Made by a program: the position numbers and the translations under genes
The notes under the pieces: model-generated
Database searches by the model: none
Told to the model about the DNA's origin: nothing
What the model saw: the letters and a program-made list of their open reading frames with translations, nothing else
DNA from: DATARH01 sp036268075
GTDB lineage: Bacteria > Pseudomonadota > Alphaproteobacteria > ATCC43930 > CGMCC-115725
Direction: 5' to 3'
Assembly (NCBI GenBank): GCA_036268075.1
Contig: DATAUV010000089.1
Coordinates: 1 to 64,000, forward strand
Length of the DNA stretch: 64,000 nt
Part shown: positions 26,272 through 35,177 of the stretch, piece after piece
Numbering within the stretch: the first letter of the stretch is position 1
How the letters are laid out: each line of letters begins with the position of its first letter

Positions 26272-28494
26272 TCAGCTAAACCGACCGCTTCGCGGGAACC
26301 CTTGCGGCACGTTCCGTCCGGCGCCAGCGCGGGGCGCGCGCCAGGGGGTGAGGTCGAATTCGTTGCGGGTGCGGGCCTCGCTTTGGCGCCAGGAGAGTCC
26401 GTCGGCGAGGCGGAAGCTTTTGGCGTCGACGAGGCCGCCGGAGCGGTAGCGCTGGAGGATGACGCCGCGGCCGCGGGTCATCTCGGGGATTTCGGCCAGG
26501 TCGACGACCAGCATCCGCCGGTTCTCGCCGACAAGCGCGACGGCGTCCCCCTCGATCGGCACGCAGACGCACGCCTTCGCCCCCGCCGCCGGGTTCAGCA
26601 CCTGCTTGCCCGCCCGCGTCTGGGCCAGCGCCTCGTCAGCGTCGACCACAAAGCCGCGCCCGTCGCTCGACGCGACCAACAGCTTGAGCCCCGGCCGGTG
26701 CGGGAACATCGCGATCGTCTCGTGCTCGTTGGGCAGGTCGATCATCAGCCTGAGCGGCTCGCCCTGCCCGCGCCCGCCCGGCAATTTATCGACCCCGAGC
26801 GTGTAGAACCGGCCGTTGCTGCCAAAGATCATCAGCCGGTCGGTGGTCTCGGCGTTGACCGCGAAACGCGGGCCGTCGCCTTCCTTGTAGCGCTGGTCGA
26901 CAGCTCCCGCGCCGTGCCCCTTGACGGCGCGAATCCAATCCTTTTGCGAGCACAGCACGGTCACCGGCTCGCGCTCGACCAGCGCCGCGGGCGGGATTTC
27001 GACCGCGACCGGCACCTGCGCCAATTCAGTACGGCGGCGGCCGAGCGGGGTGTCGCCGCCGAATTCCTTCGCCGTCGCCGCGACCTCCTTGGCGATCGCC
27101 GTCCATTGCCGCCGGTCGCTGCCGAGCAGCGTTTCGAGACCCGACGACTCGGTCGCCAGCGTGTCGAGCTCCTTGGTGATCGCCAGCTCTTCGAGGCGGC
27201 GCAGCGTGCGCAGCCGCATGTCGAGGATCGCCTCGACCTGCACGTCGCTGAGGCCCCAGCGCGCCATCATCTCGGCCTTGGGGTCGTCCGCCTCGCGGAT
27301 GATGCGGATCACCTCGTCGAGGTTGACGTAGACGATGATGAGCCCGCGCAGAATCTCCATCCGCCGCGCGACCGCCGCGAGCCGGTGCCGGCTGCGCCGC
27401 TGGAGGACGACGCGGCGATGGTCGAGAAACGCCTGCAGCACCTCGCGCAGGCTCATCACCCGCGGGATGCCGGCCGCGTCGAGGACGTTCATGTTGAGCG
27501 GGACGCGCACTTCCAGGTCGGTCAGGCGGAAGAGCTGCTCCATCAGCACGTCAGCGTCGACGTTGCGGGTTTTCGGTTCGAGGACGAGCCGGATGTCCTC
27601 GGTCGATTCGTCGCGCACGTCGGCGAGCAGCGGCAGCTTTTTTTCCTCGAGCAGCGCCGCGATCTTTTCAATGAGCCGGCCCTTCGGCACCTGGTATGGA
27701 ATTTCGGTGACGACGATCTGGAACGCGCCGTGACCCTGCTGCTCCTTGGTCCAGCGCGCGCGCAGGCGAAAGGCGCCGCGGCCCGTCGCGTAGGCTTCGG
27801 CGATCGCCTCGGCCCCCTCGACCAGCACGCCGCCGGTCGGGAAATCGGGTCCGGGCATGTGCGCGATCAAGTCACCGACCGGGCAGTTCGGGTGCTCGAT
27901 CAGATGGGTCAGCGCTGTGCAGATTTCGCCGACATTGTGCGGCGGGATGCTCGTCGCCATGCCCACGGCGATGCCGGCGGCGCCGTTGGCGAGCAGATTC
28001 GGGAACCGCGCCGGCAACACGACCGGCTCGCTGTTCTCGCCGTCGTAGGTCGCGCGGAAATCGACCGCGTCCTGGTCGATGCCTTCGAGCATCGCGCGCG
28101 CCACGGCCGACATGCGGCTTTCGGTGTAGCGCATCGCGGCGGGGTTATCGCCGTCGACGTTGCCGAAATTGCCCTGCCCGTCGACGACCGGATAGCGCTG
28201 GGCGAAATCCTGGGCCAGCCGCACCATCGCGTCGTAGATCGCGACATCGCCGTGCGGGTGGTACTTGCCGATGACCTCGCCCACCACCAGCGCGCATTTC
28301 TTGTAGCCGGCGTCGGGGTTCATCCGAAGCTGGTTCATCGCGTGGAGGATGCGGCGATGCACCGGCTTCAGCCCGTCGCGCACATCCGGCAGCGAGCGCG
28401 CCATGATCGTCGACAGCGCATAGGACAGATATCGCTCGCCGAGCGCGTCGGCGAAGTCGACGTCGCGGATGTCGCCGGTCGGCGTGTCGGTCAT
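26272..28494 (-). CDS. parC: DNA topoisomerase IV subunit A
   Basis: ParC is the DNA-cleaving subunit of topoisomerase IV and pairs with ParE at 20129-22111. The 740-residue protein has SYALSTIMARSLPDVRDG, the quinolone-region HPHGDVAIYDAMVRLAQDF, and the catalytic tyrosine in MRYTESRMS. The GyrA-type C-terminal box is absent and overall length fits ParC. Its ATG (28494) overlaps the recO stop (28491-28493), so it is the last gene of the rpoZ-to-parC run. The stop codon lies just inside a type D element boundary. Confidence 0.95.
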   Translation of the reverse strand: MTDTPTGDIRDVDFADALGERYLSYALSTIMARSLPDVRDGLKPVHRRILHAMNQLRMNPDAGYKKCALVVGEVIGKYHPHGDVAIYDAMVRLAQDFAQRYPVVDGQGNFGNVDGDNPAAMRYTESRMSAVARAMLEGIDQDAVDFRATYDGENSEPVVLPARFPNLLANGAAGIAVGMATSIPPHNVGEICTALTHLIEHPNCPVGDLIAHMPGPDFPTGGVLVEGAEAIAEAYATGRGAFRLRARWTKEQQGHGAFQIVVTEIPYQVPKGRLIEKIAALLEEKKLPLLADVRDESTEDIRLVLEPKTRNVDADVLMEQLFRLTDLEVRVPLNMNVLDAAGIPRVMSLREVLQAFLDHRRVVLQRRSRHRLAAVARRMEILRGLIIVYVNLDEVIRIIREADDPKAEMMARWGLSDVQVEAILDMRLRTLRRLEELAITKELDTLATESSGLETLLGSDRRQWTAIAKEVAATAKEFGGDTPLGRRRTELAQVPVAVEIPPAALVEREPVTVLCSQKDWIRAVKGHGAGAVDQRYKEGDGPRFAVNAETTDRLMIFGSNGRFYTLGVDKLPGGRGQGEPLRLMIDLPNEHETIAMFPHRPGLKLLVASSDGRGFVVDADEALAQTRAGKQVLNPAAGAKACVCVPIEGDAVALVGENRRMLVVDLAEIPEMTRGRGVILQRYRSGGLVDAKSFRLADGLSWRQSEARTRNEFDLTPWRAPRAGAGRNVPQGFPRSGRFS

Positions 28495-29234
28495 GGCACG
28501 AGTGTACCAACGGCACCCACGCGCCGCATACGCTCGACCAGCCGCTCCCGCGCCTCGGGCAGGTTGCGGCCCTGCGGCTGCATCAGGTGGCGGTGCAGGA
28601 AGTAGCCGGTCAGGGTCAGCCCGGATACGATCGCGGCCTGGTCGGCGGGCACTTCATGTGTCAGAAAACCAGGCAACGGCAACAGCTTGTCGCGATAGTC
28701 CCGCCCCGCCTCGCGCGACACCGCGCGGCCGGTGCGCGGGGATACGTAGATGAGGTCGGCGGTGACCCCGGTGACGGCGCAGGTGGACAGGTCGAGCCCA
28801 TAGCCGAGCGCGGTCAGCAACTCGCACTCCCAGGCGACGTAATGCGCCGCCCAGTCCCGGCCGGAATCGAGCGATTCGACGAATCGGGCAAATGAGCGAT
28901 AGATGTCGCCGTGCGGTTCGCGCTCGGGCAGCGACGCCGCCACCAGCGAGGCCGCGGCCGTGAGGCCGGCGAGGCGCTCGGGGTCGTCGAGAAAGCGCGC
29001 GGCATGGGCGCGGACCAGTTCGCATTCGACCGTGCCGAGATGCTCGGGCAGCCTCGCCCGCCAAATCACCTCGACGGCGTTTCCCGGCTGCAACAGGGCC
29101 CGCCGCTTCGGCGATTGCCCGCCGCGGACGAGGCCGGCGTGCCGGCCGTGCTCGGCGGTCAGAATCTCGACGATCGCGGCGGTTTCACCGTGCCGCCGCG
29201 CCACCAGGATGAAGCCGCTGTCGCGCCACTCCAT
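28491..29234 (-). CDS. recO: DNA repair protein RecO
   Basis: RecO helps load RecA onto SSB-coated DNA in the RecFOR pathway. The 247-residue protein starts MEWRDSGFILVARRHGETAA, with the OB-fold N-terminus (HAGLVRGGQSPKRRALLQPG) and the helical C-terminal domain carrying CELLTALGYGLDLSTCAVTG. ATG 29234 is chosen because the upstream frame extension is translated type A repeat. The gene overlaps parC by four bases and is separated from era by the repeat. Confidence 0.93.
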   Translation of the reverse strand: MEWRDSGFILVARRHGETAAIVEILTAEHGRHAGLVRGGQSPKRRALLQPGNAVEVIWRARLPEHLGTVECELVRAHAARFLDDPERLAGLTAAASLVAASLPEREPHGDIYRSFARFVESLDSGRDWAAHYVAWECELLTALGYGLDLSTCAVTGVTADLIYVSPRTGRAVSREAGRDYRDKLLPLPGFLTHEVPADQAAIVSGLTLTGYFLHRHLMQPQGRNLPEARERLVERMRRVGAVGTLVP

Positions 29235-29242
29235 CAGAAGCC

Positions 29243-29362
29243 TTCTCCCTCTCCGCCCATTGGGGGGAGAGGGCTGGGGTGAGGTGGGCATGTTCGGCGG
29301 CTGCCCGCCTCACCCTCCCACTTCGTGGGTCCCTCCCTCTCCCCCCGATGGGCGGAGAGGGG
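29243..29362. repeat. Dispersed long palindromic element, type A (copy 2), inside an operon
   Basis: Inverted arms CCCTCTCCGCCCATTGGGGG and CCCCCCGATGGGCGGAGAGG bound a 120-bp unit filling the entire era-recO gap. The arms match the copy at 3486-3613; the centres differ. It must be transcribed as a long hairpin in the rnc-era-recO-parC message. Confidence 0.85.
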
Positions 29363-29366
29363 ATTT

Positions 29367-30272
29367 TCACGCATTGAAATCGAGGCCGAGGGCGGCGTAG
29401 CGCTCCGGGTCCTCGATCCAGTTGTCGCGCACCTTGACGAACAGGAACAGGTGGACGCGGCGGTCGAGCAGGGTTTCGAGTTCGGCGCGGGCGCGGGCTC
29501 CGATCATCTTGATCTTCTTGCCGCCCTCGCCGAGCGCAATGGCGCGCTGGCTGGTGCGGCGGACATAGATCACCTGGTCGATCTTGACGCTGCCGTCCCG
29601 GCGCTCCTCCCAGGTCTCGGTCTCGACCGTCGCGGCATAGGGCAGCTCGTCGTGAAGCTGGAGGAACACCTGCTCGCGGGTGATCTCGGCGGCGAGCCAG
29701 CGTTCCTGCGCGTCGGAAAGCTGATCCTCGGGGAACAGGTACGGCCCCTCGGGCATCGTCGCGGCGAGGTGGAGCTTGAGATCGTCGACGCCGCTGCCGT
29801 TGAGCCCGGAGATCATGAACACGTGGTCGAACGCGCCGGTCTTGAACAGTGCGTCGGCGCGGGCGAGGAGGCTGTCGCGGCGGACGAGGTCGACCTTGTT
29901 GAGCGCGAGGACCGCGCGGCGCTTGCGGGTGATCAGATGCTCGATGATGCGCTGCGTGTCGCGGTCGCCGGCGGAGCCCGGCGTCGCCGAGACGTCGACC
30001 AGCAAGACCGTCGCGTCGGCATCCGCCGCCCCGGCCCATGCCGCCGCCACCATCGCACGGTCAAGCCGCCGCCGCGGCGCGAAGATTCCGGGCGTGTCGA
30101 CAAAGACGAGCTGGGTCTGGTCGTGCATCGCGATGCCAAGGAGGCGGCTGCGCGTCGTCTGCACCTTGGGCGTGACGATCGCGAGCTTGTGGCCGACAAG
30201 CCGGTTCATCAGTGTCGATTTGCCGGCATTCGGGGCGCCGATCAGCGCGACATAGCCGCAGCGTGTTGCCAT
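29367..30272 (-). CDS. era: GTPase Era
   Basis: Era is an essential GTPase that binds 16S rRNA and helps assemble the small ribosomal subunit. The 301-residue protein has G1 GAPNAGKST, G2 region KVQTTRSRLLG, G3 DTPG, G4 NKVD, and a C-terminal KH domain (GEGGKKIKMIGARARAELE). ATG 30272 shares its last base with the rnc stop TGA (TGATG overlap); a GTG one codon upstream is the alternative. It is located between rnc and recO, the classic order. Confidence 0.95.
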   Translation of the reverse strand: MATRCGYVALIGAPNAGKSTLMNRLVGHKLAIVTPKVQTTRSRLLGIAMHDQTQLVFVDTPGIFAPRRRLDRAMVAAAWAGAADADATVLLVDVSATPGSAGDRDTQRIIEHLITRKRRAVLALNKVDLVRRDSLLARADALFKTGAFDHVFMISGLNGSGVDDLKLHLAATMPEGPYLFPEDQLSDAQERWLAAEITREQVFLQLHDELPYAATVETETWEERRDGSVKIDQVIYVRRTSQRAIALGEGGKKIKMIGARARAELETLLDRRVHLFLFVKVRDNWIEDPERYAALGLDFNA

Positions 30273-30976
30273 CACTCGATCCCCAGCCGCGTCAGCAAGA
30301 CCGCCGCCGCGCCGGCCTCGGCCGCGCGTTTCGACGAGGCCGTCGCGGTCGCCTCCTCAAGCCCCTCAAGCCGCGCGGCGACGGTAAAGCGCGGCGCATG
30401 GTCGGGGCCGGTGGTTTCGACCAGATCATAGCTCGGCAAGGCGAGCCCGCGCGCCTGCGCCCATTCCTGGAGACTGGTCTTAGGGTCGGTCGGCGGCTTG
30501 TCCATCTCGTCGAAGAGCGGCTCCCACCAGCGGCGGATAAACGAAGCGGCGGCGTCGAACCCGGCATCGACGTAAATTGCCGCGATCACCGCCTCGCAAA
30601 CATCGGCGAGGATCGCGGGGTTCTTCGCCGCGCCGGCGAGCGCGTCGGGGCGGGACAAGGTCATGTGCCGGTCGAGCCCCATCGTCAGCGCGACGCGGGC
30701 GAGCGCCTCCCGGCGGACGAGATGGGTGAGGCGCCGGGTCAGATCGCCCTCGGGCTCGCGCTCGAAGCGCCGCCACAGCGTCTCGGCCACCACCAGCCCC
30801 AGCACGCGGTCGCCGAGAAATTCGAGCCGCTCATACCCACCCCGCGGCGGGCCGGCCTTGCGCCGGCCGCCGCGGCGCGGGGGCGGCACCGCACCGGGAT
30901 GGGTCAGCGCGTCGGTCAGCAGCTCGGGGTGGGCGAAGGCGTGACCGAGCAGGGCGGCAGGGTCCTCGCCGGACAC
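30272..30976 (-). CDS. rnc: Ribonuclease III
   Basis: RNase III cleaves double-stranded RNA, including rRNA precursors. The 234-residue protein has the signature ERLEFLGDRVLGLVVAE (with Arg where Ser is usual), the second metal-site region DVCEAVIAAIYVDAGF, and a C-terminal dsRNA-binding domain (KTSLQEWAQARGLALPSYDL). The GTG at 30976 overlaps the lepB TAG by one base and gives the usual length; the much longer open frame upstream is lepB's shadow. A basic insert (GGRRKAGPPRGG) precedes the signature. Confidence 0.93.
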   Translation of the reverse strand: MSGEDPAALLGHAFAHPELLTDALTHPGAVPPPRRGGRRKAGPPRGGYERLEFLGDRVLGLVVAETLWRRFEREPEGDLTRRLTHLVRREALARVALTMGLDRHMTLSRPDALAGAAKNPAILADVCEAVIAAIYVDAGFDAAASFIRRWWEPLFDEMDKPPTDPKTSLQEWAQARGLALPSYDLVETTGPDHAPRFTVAARLEGLEEATATASSKRAAEAGAAAVLLTRLGIE

Positions 30977-31734
30977 TAGTCGATGCCGTGGAACAGACGG
31001 TCGTAGCGCACCGCGAACGGCCACATCCAGATCTGCCACCAGCGGGCGCTGCCGTCGGTCGAGAAGAACACGAACTGCGCCCGTCCGACCAGATTCTCGG
31101 CCGGGACAAAACCGACATGGTCGCGGCTGTCGTCGGAATTGTCGCGGTTGTCGCCCATCATGAAATAGTGGCCGGGCGGCACGTCGAACTCGCGCGTGTT
31201 GTCGAACAGGTTGCCGTCGCCGTGCTTGATGATCGGGTGCGCGACGCCGCCCGGCAGGGTTTCGGTGTAAAGCTGGCACATCTCGCCGAGCCGCTCGGGG
31301 CATTGTTGGTCGGTGACCTTGGCCCGCGGCACCATCTGGTCGTTGATGAACAGGTTGCTGTCGCGCATCTGCACCTTGTCGCCGGGCAAGCCGATGATGC
31401 GTTTGATGAAATCGGTCGAAGGGTCGCTCGGCAGACGGAACACCATCACGTCGCCGCGCTTCGGCTGGCCGAACTCTAAAATGCGGCCGGAAAACAGCGG
31501 CAGGTCAAACGGCAGCGAATAGCGGCTGTACCCGTAGGAGAATTTCGAGACGAACAAATAGTCTCCGACCAAAAGGGTCGGAATCATTGATCCGGACGGG
31601 ATGTTGAATGGCTCGTAGGCAACAGTGCGGACCACCAGCGCGATCAACACCGCGTAGATTATGGTTTTGACAGTCTCGAATATGCCGCCAGACGATTTTT
31701 TCTTGGACAGCGCGCTTTGGTTGTTGGATTTCAT
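30976..31734 (-). CDS. lepB: Signal peptidase I
   Basis: LepB removes signal peptides from exported proteins at the inner membrane. The 252-residue protein has one N-terminal membrane segment (TIIYAVLIALVVRTVAYEPF), the catalytic serine in PSGSMIPTLLVGDYLFV, the catalytic lysine in DFIKRIIGLPGD, and the box E motif GDNRDNSDDSR. ATG 31734 (MKSNNQSALSKKK) is favoured over a start eight codons upstream because it places the basic stretch right before the membrane. Neighbours acpS and rnc are in the common alphaproteobacterial order. Confidence 0.94.
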   Translation of the reverse strand: MKSNNQSALSKKKSSGGIFETVKTIIYAVLIALVVRTVAYEPFNIPSGSMIPTLLVGDYLFVSKFSYGYSRYSLPFDLPLFSGRILEFGQPKRGDVMVFRLPSDPSTDFIKRIIGLPGDKVQMRDSNLFINDQMVPRAKVTDQQCPERLGEMCQLYTETLPGGVAHPIIKHGDGNLFDNTREFDVPPGHYFMMGDNRDNSDDSRDHVGFVPAENLVGRAQFVFFSTDGSARWWQIWMWPFAVRYDRLFHGID

Positions 31735-31789
31735 CGGCTGACCGAGTCCGGTGGACAAGGCGGGATCAAGCCTACTGCCCGGCGACGTG

Positions 31790-32188
31790 TCAAGCCGGCA
31801 CCGCCGAGATGATGACGATCGCCTGCGCCATCGGCGGCTCGTCGGTCAGGCTCACATCGACGCGTGCGGTCATGCCCTCCGGGGTCATGGCCTCCAGCCG
31901 TTTCAGCGCGCCGCCGGTCAATTCCATGGTCGGCCGCCCGCCCGCCAGGTTGACGACGCCGAGGTCGCGCCAGAACACGCCGCGGCGAAACCCGGTGCCG
32001 AGCGCTTTCGACATCGCCTCCTTCGCGGCAAAGCGCCGCGCATAGCCCTCCGCACGGTTGGCGCGGCGGTCGCAGCGCTCGCGCTCCCTGGGGGTGAAGA
32101 TGCGATCGAGAAAGCGGTCGCCGTAGCGCTTGATGGCGTCGTCGATGCGGCGGATGTCGATCAGGTCGCTGCCGATCCCGAGGATCAT
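31790..32188 (-). CDS. acpS: Holo-[acyl-carrier-protein] synthase
   Basis: AcpS attaches phosphopantetheine from CoA to acyl carrier proteins. The 132-residue protein has the magnesium Asp in GIGSDLIDIRRID and the second metal site FAAKEAMSKALGTG. Its ATG (32188) overlaps the rel stop (ATGA). pdxJ, which often stands between rel and acpS in relatives, is absent. This is the only phosphopantetheinyl transferase in the window; the large PKS/NRPS carrier domains usually need a Sfp-type enzyme, so one may be encoded elsewhere. Confidence 0.94.
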   Translation of the reverse strand: MILGIGSDLIDIRRIDDAIKRYGDRFLDRIFTPRERERCDRRANRAEGYARRFAAKEAMSKALGTGFRRGVFWRDLGVVNLAGGRPTMELTGGALKRLEAMTPEGMTARVDVSLTDEPPMAQAIVIISAVPA

Positions 32189-34317
32189 CCGCGCGCGCGC
32201 TCGACCGAGTTGATGACCGGCGTCGCGCGGAGCGCCGCGATGATCGTGGTGAGCTGCCTCACGTCGGCGACCTGGATGTCGATCATGATCTCGAAGAAAT
32301 CGATCGAGCGGTTGGTGATCTTGAGATTGCTGATGTTGCCGCCCTGCTTGCCGATCGTCGTCGTCAGGCTGCCGAGATTGCCGGTCTCGTTGGCGATCGT
32401 GACATTGATGCGGCCGACATGAACGGCATCCTCGCCGTCATCCGACCACGACACGTCGAGCCAGCGTTCCGGTTCGTTCTGGAAGCTTTCGAGCGTGTCG
32501 CAATCGATCGTATGGATCGTAACGCCCTTGCCGGTGGTGACGATGCCGACGATGCGGTCGCCCGGCAGCGGATGGCAGCATCCGGCGAAATGCAGCGCCA
32601 TGCCCGGGATGAGGCCCTGGATCGGCACCGCGTTCCCGGCCTTGTCCTGGCGCCGGGCGCGGGCGATGGGCACGACCTTGTCCTTCGTGCCCGCGGGCTG
32701 CGGAAAGGCGGCGTTGACGACCTCGCGCCCGGTCGCGATCCCCTCGCCGACCGCGACGTAAAGGTCCTCGACCGTCCCGCAGTTGAATATCTTGAGCACC
32801 GCCTCGAGCGGCCGCTCGGAAAACTCGCGCCCGTCCTGGCGATAGGCCTTTTGCACGATGGCCTTGCCGAGATCGAGGTATTGATCGCGCTGCTGGGTGC
32901 GGACAAAGCGGCGGATGCGCGCCCGCGCCTTGCCGGTGACGACAAAATTCTCCCAATCGGGCGACGGGGTCTGCGCCTTTGACGTGACGATCTCGACCTG
33001 GTCGCCATTGGCAAGCTCGGTGCGCAGCGGCAGCAGGCGGCCGTTGATCTTGGCCCCGACGCATTTGTCGCCGATCTGCGAATGCACCGCATAGGCAAAG
33101 TCGATCGGGGTCGCACCGCGGGGCAGCGCGATCAAATCGCCCTTGGGGGTAAAGGCGAAAACCTGGTCGGGGTACATTTCGAGCCGGGTGTGCTCGAGAA
33201 ATTCCTCGGGGCCCGCCGCGTGGTCGAGGATGTCGACGAGCTCGCGCAGCCAGCGGTATTGCGGCCCGTCGGTGCGGCCGGCGCCCTGCTTGTAGGTCCA
33301 GTGCGCGGCCACGCCCAGCTCGGCGACCTCGTGCATGTCGCGGGTGCGGATCTGCACCTCGATGCGTTGCCGCTCGGGCCCGATCACGCCGGTATGGATC
33401 GAGCGGTAGTTATTCGGCTTCGGCGTCGAGATATAGTCTTTGAACCGGCCCGGGACGACGTGATAGGCCGAGTGGATGACGCCGAGCGCGTGGTAGCAAT
33501 CGCCGATGTCGTTGACGAGCACGCGGAACGCCATGATGTCCGAAAGCTGCTCGAACGTAACGTCGCGCTGCTGCATCTTGCGCCAGATCGAATACGGCGA
33601 TTTCTCGCGCCCCAAGACGCTCGCCTCGACCCCGCCGTCCTTCAGCTCCTTGACGAGCGCGGCGATGATCCGCGGCACGACCCCGCCGCCCTTGTCGTGG
33701 AGGAATTCGAGCCGCGCGGTGATGCTGACGCGCGCGTCGGGATAGAACTCGGCGAAGGCGAGGTCTTCGAGTTCGTCCTTCATCCGGTGCATGCCGATGC
33801 GTTCGGCGAGCGGCGCGTAGATGTCCATCGTCTCGCGCGCGATGCGGCGGCGCTTGTCGGCGTCCTTGATGAAGCCGAGCGTGCGCATGTTGTGGAGCCG
33901 GTCCGAGAGCTTGACCAGCAGGACCCGGATGTCCTCCGACATCGCCAGCACGAGTTTGCGGAAATTCTCGGCCTGCTTGGTCTGGTCGGACTGGAGTTCG
34001 AGGCGCGACAGCTTGGTCACGCCGTCGACGAGATGCGCGATCTCCTTGCCGAACAGCCGATCGATGTCGTCGAGCGTCGCGACCGTATCCTCGACCGTAT
34101 CGTGGAGGAGGCCGGTGATGATCGACGCGGTGTCGAGCTTCATCCGGGCCAGGAGGCCGGCGACTTCGATCGGGTGCGAGAAATACGGGTCGCCGGAGGC
34201 GCGAAGCTGCGTCCCGTGCGCCTTCATCGAATAGACGTAGGCACGGTCGAGCAGGGCTTCGTCGGCGTTGGGGTCGTATGACCTGACGAGCTCGACGAGT
34301 TCAAATTGCCGCATCAT
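32185..34317 (-). CDS. rel: Bifunctional (p)ppGpp synthetase/hydrolase (RelA/SpoT)
   Basis: This long RSH protein sets the stringent-response alarmone level. The 710-residue protein carries the hydrolase HD domain (PYFSHPIEVAGLLARM, LLHDTVEDT), the synthetase domain (KPNNYRSIHTGVIGP, RIEVQIRTRDMHEVAELG), TGS (VFAFTPKGDLIALPRGATPI), a zinc-finger/helical region (GCCHPLPGDRIVGI) and a C-terminal ACT domain. Intact HD residues indicate that it can both make and degrade (p)ppGpp, as usual in alphaproteobacteria. It follows rpoZ by 50 bp, and its stop overlaps the acpS start. Confidence 0.95.
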   Translation of the reverse strand: MMRQFELVELVRSYDPNADEALLDRAYVYSMKAHGTQLRASGDPYFSHPIEVAGLLARMKLDTASIITGLLHDTVEDTVATLDDIDRLFGKEIAHLVDGVTKLSRLELQSDQTKQAENFRKLVLAMSEDIRVLLVKLSDRLHNMRTLGFIKDADKRRRIARETMDIYAPLAERIGMHRMKDELEDLAFAEFYPDARVSITARLEFLHDKGGGVVPRIIAALVKELKDGGVEASVLGREKSPYSIWRKMQQRDVTFEQLSDIMAFRVLVNDIGDCYHALGVIHSAYHVVPGRFKDYISTPKPNNYRSIHTGVIGPERQRIEVQIRTRDMHEVAELGVAAHWTYKQGAGRTDGPQYRWLRELVDILDHAAGPEEFLEHTRLEMYPDQVFAFTPKGDLIALPRGATPIDFAYAVHSQIGDKCVGAKINGRLLPLRTELANGDQVEIVTSKAQTPSPDWENFVVTGKARARIRRFVRTQQRDQYLDLGKAIVQKAYRQDGREFSERPLEAVLKIFNCGTVEDLYVAVGEGIATGREVVNAAFPQPAGTKDKVVPIARARRQDKAGNAVPIQGLIPGMALHFAGCCHPLPGDRIVGIVTTGKGVTIHTIDCDTLESFQNEPERWLDVSWSDDGEDAVHVGRINVTIANETGNLGSLTTTIGKQGGNISNLKITNRSIDFFEIMIDIQVADVRQLTTIIAALRATPVINSVERARG

Positions 34318-34367
34318 CGCGCGGCGCCCGTTATCCGGGCTTTACGGCGCTTTCGCGGCGCCGCACG

Positions 34368-34805
34368 TCAGGGCTCGTCTTCGAAATTCTCTTCGACCTC
34401 GGCAGGCGAGAAATCCGGCAGATCGGTCTCTTCCTCGACCGTCAGCATGTCTTCCTCGGCCTCTTCGTCCTCGTCGCTCACGACCTCCTCGTCGACCTCG
34501 CGGTCGTCGATCGTTTCGGTGACGTCGGCGCCGAACAGGCTCGCCTCGAGCTCCGGGGTCTCCTCGGGCTCGTCCATCTCGACATGCTTCTGCATCGCGC
34601 GGATGAGGCCGTCCTTGAGATGGTCGAGCCTGACCGTCTCCTCGGCGATCTCGCGCAGCGCCACCACCGGGTTCTTGTCGTCGTCGCGGTCGACCGACAG
34701 CGGCGACCCTGCGGTGATCTCGCGCGCCCGCTGGCCGGCGAGCAACACCAGCTCGAACCGGTTCGGCACCCTCAATACGCAATCTTCGACGGTAACACGC
34801 GCCAT
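34368..34805 (-). CDS. rpoZ: RNA polymerase omega subunit with long acidic tail
   Basis: Omega stabilises the beta' subunit and contributes to ppGpp response. The 145-residue protein starts MARVTVEDCVLRVPNRFELV and includes LLAGQRAREI and KNPVVALREIAEETV. The last 60 residues are an unusually acidic tail rich in Glu and Asp (EEVVSDEDEEAEEDML), longer than in E. coli (91 residues in total) but of a kind seen in alphaproteobacteria. ATG 34805 is chosen over an upstream in-frame extension. It leads the rpoZ-rel-acpS-lepB-rnc-era-recO-parC run. Confidence 0.94.
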   Translation of the reverse strand: MARVTVEDCVLRVPNRFELVLLAGQRAREITAGSPLSVDRDDDKNPVVALREIAEETVRLDHLKDGLIRAMQKHVEMDEPEETPELEASLFGADVTETIDDREVDEEVVSDEDEEAEEDMLTVEEETDLPDFSPAEVEENFEDEP

Positions 34806-34908
34806 CCCTGGAAATCCCCACTTCACTGGAACGGTTTTAAATATATGGAACGGGGTGCGTTCCGGCAACACCGCCCTGGTGTTTTTACGCGCCGAGGCCG
34901 CCGCAACC

Positions 34909-34938
34909 TTGACCCTTTCGGGGCCAAACGCCTATATC
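34909..34938 (+). promoter_or_regulatory. Sigma-70-type promoter for tRNA-Cys
   Basis: TTGACC (34909-34914) and TATATC (34933-34938) are separated by 18 bp, and the tRNA starts 11 bp after the -10 box. The match to TTGACA/TATAAT is good. Confidence 0.65.
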
Positions 34939-34949
34939 ACCGGGCTATC

Positions 34950-35023
34950 GGCCGGATGGCAGAGTGGTTATGTAGCGGACTGCAAATCCGTGCACAGCGG
35001 TTCGATTCCGCTTCCGGCCTCCA
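34950..35023 (+). tRNA. tRNA-Cys (anticodon GCA)
   Basis: A 74-base cloverleaf with the acceptor stem GGCCGGA/TCCGGCC, D-arm GGCAGAGTGGTTATGTAGC, anticodon loop with GCA in GACTGCAAATC, T-arm GGTTCGATTCC, discriminator T and an encoded 3' CCA. It is divergent from rpoZ. The biosynthetic operon begins 155 bp after its 3' end. Confidence 0.95.
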
Positions 35024-35177
35024 TTTCCCTCAATTTCAACCTTTCCGCGCCTGTCTCAAGGCGTGTTACAACCTTGTTAACTGTATTGGTCACTTTTTGA
35101 ACAAAGGTGGGAATTGACCATTCCTGCTCTTGTGAGTACGGTCCGGGCGTTCAAGTCCATTCAATGGGAGGTCACTA

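Noticed and set aside
26128..28605. 825-residue plus-strand open frame opposite parC
   Set aside because: ParC on the minus strand is complete with the catalytic Tyr; the plus frame starts inside the type D repeat.
34950..35023. Integration (att) site with matching repeat downstream of the cluster
   Set aside because: I searched by eye for the tRNA 3' sequence near 60.9-61.1 kb and elsewhere and found no copy; no integrase is present.
35114..35142. Promoter for the biosynthetic operon (TTGACC, 17 bp, TACGGT)
   Set aside because: The -10 match is poor, and one such pair is expected by chance; a promoter must exist in 35024-35177 but I cannot place it.
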